DNA of 47,301 bases, taken from Actinomycetes bacterium. Lineage in GTDB: Bacteria > Actinomycetota > Acidimicrobiia > Acidimicrobiales > Acidimicrobiaceae. Every line of letters starts with the position of its first letter. Position 1 is the first letter of the stretch. This document shows, piece after piece, positions 44,477 through 47,301 of this stretch. The stretch is from positions 14,990-62,290 of the forward strand of contig JAKAQR010000013.1 in assembly GCA_021819725.1 (NCBI GenBank), written 5' to 3'. The notes below the pieces were generated by a model that worked only from the letters and a program-made list of their open reading frames with translations, did no database searches and was not told the origin of the DNA. Position numbers and translations under genes: made by a program.

Positions 44477-45037
44477 ATGGCTACGCAAGAGACTCCATCG
44501 TTCGATTTCGATGACCTCAAACAGGAGGTAGTGAATCGGTTGTTCTATCAGCCGATTGGTCTGCTTGCCGCAGTCGTAAAGACCCTCCCAAACGCCGCTG
44601 AAGAGGGTCGGCGTGTGGTGCAAGGTCCGTTACAGACCGCAAAATTCGTCGGCGACATGGCGGCCGGAGTCATGAAAGCTAGATACGGGACGCAGATCAA
44701 CGATCTCGAGGAGCGAGTATCTGACGTGCGCAGGACCGTTGAGGGTGCTGCCGATCTTGTCTTTAAGACCGCTCAGTCTCGGGTGGGTGGTTTCGGTGGG
44801 GAGGGCAACTCGCAAGCAGACCCCACGGCCGCGGAGCCTACTGTCCATGAGGCACAAGGAAGCGAGACCGTTGGCGGAATCGTTGGATATGAGGCGATGA
44901 CCGCCGCTGAGGTGATCGGTCACCTCCAAGGGTTAACGCTTGATCAGCTCGGCGAGGTAGAGGCGTTTGAACTTGAGCACCGCCGCCGTCGAACGGTCTT
45001 AGGTCGCGTGTCTAAGTTGCGCGAGGAACAACAGTAG
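44477..45037 (+). CDS. Conserved actinobacterial protein, lipid-droplet-associated-like
   Basis: A 186-residue protein. The N-terminal half is helical and amphipathic (LFYQPIGLLAAVVKTLPNAA, then FVGDMAAGVMKARYG), recalling the actinobacterial lipid-droplet-associated family. The C-terminal ~50 residues (MTAAEVIGHLQGLTLDQLGE and VEAFELEHRRRRTVLGRVSK) are a compact helix-rich motif common in that family. A Gly/Glu-rich linker joins them. The function cannot be read from sequence. ATG 44477 has AGAAAGGAG upstream. Confidence 0.6.
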   Translation: MATQETPSFDFDDLKQEVVNRLFYQPIGLLAAVVKTLPNAAEEGRRVVQGPLQTAKFVGDMAAGVMKARYGTQINDLEERVSDVRRTVEGAADLVFKTAQSRVGGFGGEGNSQADPTAAEPTVHEAQGSETVGGIVGYEAMTAAEVIGHLQGLTLDQLGEVEAFELEHRRRRTVLGRVSKLREEQQ

Positions 45038-45046
45038 TCAACTGAG

Positions 45047-45075
45047 AACCTTGATGGAACCACTCCATCAAGGTT
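45047..45075. terminator. Bidirectional stem-loop between convergent genes
   Basis: AACCTTGATGGA (45047-45058) and TCCATCAAGGTT (45064-45075) form a perfect 12-bp stem with a five-base loop. It lies ten bases after the stop of the upstream gene and 26 bases from the end of the minus-strand NUDIX gene, so it can end both transcripts. A T-run is missing. Confidence 0.6.
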
Positions 45076-45100
45076 GGTCACCCTTCGCAGTGGACTCCGT

Positions 45101-45475
45101 TCACTGGGTGAGTTGGCGTAAAACAGTGAAGACGCCGGGGGCGAGGGGTGCGTGAAGGGTGTCCTCAAAGCGCCACCAGCGGAGGTCGAGCGCGTCGGAG
45201 CTGGGGGCCAGGGCACTCGGCTCGTTGACGACATCACAGAGAAAGCTAAAGAGTGCATACGAGCGGTCTGTCATGTGGAGCTCGATCTGAGCGAGCAGCC
45301 TGAGGGGATGAAGTGTGACGCCGATCTCTTCGTGAGTCTCGCGTTCTAGGGCTTGGACAAGGTGTTCGTGTCGTTCGACCTTGCCCCCGGGCGGGGCCCA
45401 TACCTCTGGGTTGAGTGGTGAACGCCGAACCAACAGCACCTTGTCGTGGTCGATGGTGACGCCGGAGACGGCCAC
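45101..45475 (-). CDS. NUDIX hydrolase
   Basis: A 124-residue protein with a perfect Nudix box: GKVERHEHLVQALE followed by RETHEEIGV, fitting Gx5Ex7REUxEExGU. The N-terminal VTIDHDKVLLVRRSP is also typical. It should hydrolyse a nucleoside diphosphate linked to another group; MutT-like cleaning or NDP-sugar cleavage are both possible. GTG 45475 is the only start codon close to the domain and its ribosome-binding site is poor. It lies 29 bases after a GNAT gene in the same direction. Confidence 0.9.
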   Translation of the reverse strand: MAVSGVTIDHDKVLLVRRSPLNPEVWAPPGGKVERHEHLVQALERETHEEIGVTLHPLRLLAQIELHMTDRSYALFSFLCDVVNEPSALAPSSDALDLRWWRFEDTLHAPLAPGVFTVLRQLTQ

Positions 45476-45504
45476 TTTGGGAGGTTTCTCTAAATGCGTA
45501 GGCG

Positions 45505-45864
45505 TTAGAGTTCCCTCTTCACGCGGATCTGGTCTGATCGGAAGCCTTGTGCTTCATAGGTGAGTTTTGCAATGCGATCTCCTGGAGAGACCCAACCGTA
45601 ACAGGTTGTGCAACCGGCCCCCTTGGCGAGGGTGAGCGTCTCTTCGAGAAGCTGCTCGCCGATCCCGAGGTTGCGTAGTGCAGATTCAACGTAGTGGAAG
45701 TGAATCTTTGCAACGGCTCCGTCTACAGCAAACAGCAAAAGCCCTGCTGGGGTCTGATCCCAATAGGCGACCACGGCCTCACTGTGTTCGAGAACGAGCT
45801 CAGCCGGAATCCAGCCAAGAAACTCCTCCGGGGGAGTTCGCACCGTAGCGATGCGCACCGTCAT
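45505..45864 (-). CDS. GNAT-family acetyltransferase
   Basis: A 119-residue protein with the GNAT acetyl-CoA motif A: ESALRNLGIGEQLLEETL, where RNLGIG fits the R/QxxGxG/A loop. The following strand and helix (CTTCYGWVSPGD, YEAQGFRSDQI) complete the fold. It is short for the family (usually ~150), mainly at the N-terminus. The substrate is unknown. ATG 45864 begins MTVRIATVRT. The gene starts three bases from the end of the large upstream minus-strand gene. Confidence 0.82.
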   Translation of the reverse strand: MTVRIATVRTPPEEFLGWIPAELVLEHSEAVVAYWDQTPAGLLLFAVDGAVAKIHFHYVESALRNLGIGEQLLEETLTLAKGAGCTTCYGWVSPGDRIAKLTYEAQGFRSDQIRVKREL

Positions 45865-45867
45865 GAT

Positions 45868-47190
45868 CTAGAGGTCGTCAGTAGGTATCGGGGGTTCATC
45901 GCTCGGTGCCGACTTAGCAGGGCGGGAGGTCTTTGGCACCATTGCAAGAATCTCCGGACGAGGAGGAGGTGGCACGGAGACACCCGTCAACTGAGCGAGG
46001 GCTGGGATGCGTCCGGCGTTCTCCTTGGCGAACTCGATCAGTTCAGGTGTCGCGTCGTTGGGAAGGCTCGTTGGCTGCACCTGACGGCGGATGGGACTCT
46101 GGGCAACGGCATCGATGAGTACCATCCAGCGCTCCGAGGGAGTTTCGGCACTCATCTCTGCATTGCAGAGGCCAACCAGACGTTCGGCGAGTTCTGTCGG
46201 CAGTTTTGCCGCCGGATCAGGCAGCTTCGCAGCGAGGCGCAAGGCGCGTACGAGGCGGTTCTCGTCCACAGCACTCGCCACCTCCTGCTGCCACTTCTCA
46301 GTCTCAGCACTCGAGCGGGTAGCGAGTACCGTCGATAAGGTGTTGAAGAGTTCCGTCACCTGTGGGTTCTTTGCCGAGCGATCGGCCGCCGCTAAGATCG
46401 CCCGCAAGTCTTTCAGCGAGATTTCTTGCGCGATCTCGCTCGCAGCTTCTGCTCGGTCGAGCCACGTTGCGACTCGGATGCGAGGAAGGATGCCCTCTGC
46501 GATCTTGAGTGTTGCGTCAACCGGCGTCTCGGGATTGCCTGCCGCAAGAGCAAGGGCATTCTGTTCGGCGATAGCCGCTCGCACAGCGGGCAGCCCACCC
46601 TTCACTAAGGCCTCACCAATCGGTCGATGCTCGGGGAGGAGAGAGTCAAGGACCTCTCTGCGGTGTGTCTCTTTGGGGTGGAGCCGCTTCGCCTCCGGCC
46701 GGTTCGGTCGTCGTCGATCTGTGGCGTTGGGACGGTTGGTCCGGGGCGGTCGGTCTTGGCCGCCAGGTCCGTCACCCGATCGTCGGGGCCGATCGGTATC
46801 ACCTCGGCCCCCCTTTGCCGGTTGCCCTTGGCGAGCACGCTCGCCACCTCGCCGCGAGCGATCATCGCCTTCACGTGGCCCACGGCTTGGACGATCAGGA
46901 CGTCCCTTTTTCTTCAGTGAAATATTGACTAAAGGTTCATCGCTGGAGGAACCGATCAGTTCAATTCGGTTCTCCGGCGCCTTCTTGGCGGTCGGTGCAG
47001 TGACGGAAAGTATCTCGATGCCATCGAGACCCATTGATACATCAGCTCGCGCTACATCGCCAATTTTTGCTCCGTCATAGAGAAGCTGGCTGGCGACCGT
47101 TCCCTTTGGACTACGGGCGCCTGCTGCGCGCCATGTCCAGTTGTCGCTGTCGAGCTGACTGGTCAGCTCAATCTCGAGTTTGGTCGCCAT
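45868..47190 (-). CDS. Large conserved protein with Arg/Pro/Gly-rich linker (unrecognised)
   Basis: A 440-residue protein. Residues 1-80 form a beta-rich domain (MATKLEIELTSQL, ASQLLYDGAKIGDVARADVS). Residues ~95-180 are a disordered stretch of Arg, Pro, Gly, Asp and Ser (KKKGRPDRPSRG, GGRGDTDRPRRSGDG). From ~190 on it is helical and repeat-like (HRREVLDSLLPEHRPIGEAL, LKDLRAILAAADRSAKN), ending in a Pro-rich tail. I do not recognise a family. The linker suggests RNA binding or scaffolding. ATG 47190 has GGTGGAGG upstream; the longer frame from 47244 lacks one. It leads the GNAT and NUDIX genes. Confidence 0.8.
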   Translation of the reverse strand: MATKLEIELTSQLDSDNWTWRAAGARSPKGTVASQLLYDGAKIGDVARADVSMGLDGIEILSVTAPTAKKAPENRIELIGSSSDEPLVNISLKKKGRPDRPSRGPREGDDRSRRGGERARQGQPAKGGRGDTDRPRRSGDGPGGQDRPPRTNRPNATDRRRPNRPEAKRLHPKETHRREVLDSLLPEHRPIGEALVKGGLPAVRAAIAEQNALALAAGNPETPVDATLKIAEGILPRIRVATWLDRAEAASEIAQEISLKDLRAILAAADRSAKNPQVTELFNTLSTVLATRSSAETEKWQQEVASAVDENRLVRALRLAAKLPDPAAKLPTELAERLVGLCNAEMSAETPSERWMVLIDAVAQSPIRRQVQPTSLPNDATPELIEFAKENAGRIPALAQLTGVSVPPPPRPEILAMVPKTSRPAKSAPSDEPPIPTDDL

Positions 47191-47301
47191 GAACCTCCAC
47201 CTAGCATGTTGTTCGAATTGCGGTGGTCCTCGGTCGACCACCATCGGGCAATACTAGTCGGACGACGGAGAGGGGTCAGCAGCTAGCCTTGCTCCAATGC
47301 G

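Noticed and set aside
46091..47080. 329-codon plus-strand ORF rich in Arg and Ser
   Set aside because: Antisense to the large minus-strand gene, which has a good ribosome-binding site and protein-like composition.

Overview
The window looks like chromosomal DNA of an actinobacterium with moderate GC content. The gene set fits class Acidimicrobiia (relatives of Ferrimicrobium, Acidithrix or Acidimicrobium); that placement is inference. The evidence is a complete Pup-proteasome locus, a one-polypeptide F420 enzyme (FbiC), a DUF4193-type acidic protein, a HelY-type helicase, and TPR/HAD genes in an actinobacterial arrangement.

Layout. (1) 1-3951: the window opens inside a gene whose N-terminal part is an array of 57-bp repeats. 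The best reading frame is Arg/Asp/Gly-rich and continues into an actinobacterial TPR domain. A divergent DUF1015-like gene, a HAD phosphatase and a CurA-type oxidoreductase follow. (2) 4149-12961: a LacI-type regulator, a GH39-type glycosidase with an N-terminal FN3-like domain and no signal peptide, and a five-gene oligopeptide-type ABC transporter. I read this as uptake and intracellular cleavage of a small glycoside, probably a xylo-oligosaccharide. (3) 12962-17786: a large tricorn-type protease gene on the minus strand. Beyond it lies a decayed second copy of the transporter's last ATPase gene. (4) 17787-21383: three overlapping minus-strand genes for minor-pilin-like proteins (PilX-, PilW- and PilV-like), then about 1 kb with no secure gene but two possible tiny ORFs. 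(5) 22429-26632: LOG-family nucleotide hydrolase, FbiC and 6-phosphogluconolactonase, all on the minus strand.

(6) 26808-36316: three small membrane proteins and the tRNA m1A58 methylase TrmI, a divergent ferredoxin, then mpa-dop-pup-prcB-prcA-pafA-lepB. From prcB to lepB the reading frames overlap. This is a full pupylation and proteasome pathway: Dop deamidates Pup-Gln, PafA ligates Pup to substrates, Mpa unfolds them and PrcBA degrades them. The tricorn homologue could process the released peptides. (7) 36601-42145: a zinc-ribbon protein, trpS, a TatA/B-like gene, tatC and a helY-type helicase. tatC and helY accompany pafA in mycobacteria as well, but pafBC are absent here. (8) 42219-47190: a double-domain ThyX-like protein, the acidic DUF4193-like protein, a lipid-droplet-associated-like protein, then minus-strand NUDIX, GNAT and a large Arg/Pro/Gly-rich protein.

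I found no rRNA, tRNA, CRISPR array or intact insertion sequence. The observations I rate most interesting are the fused ThyX-like pair with its motifs split between the halves, the ATPase pseudogene whose 3' differences are all synonymous, the homogeneous 57-bp repeat array, and the rearranged proteasome neighbourhood.
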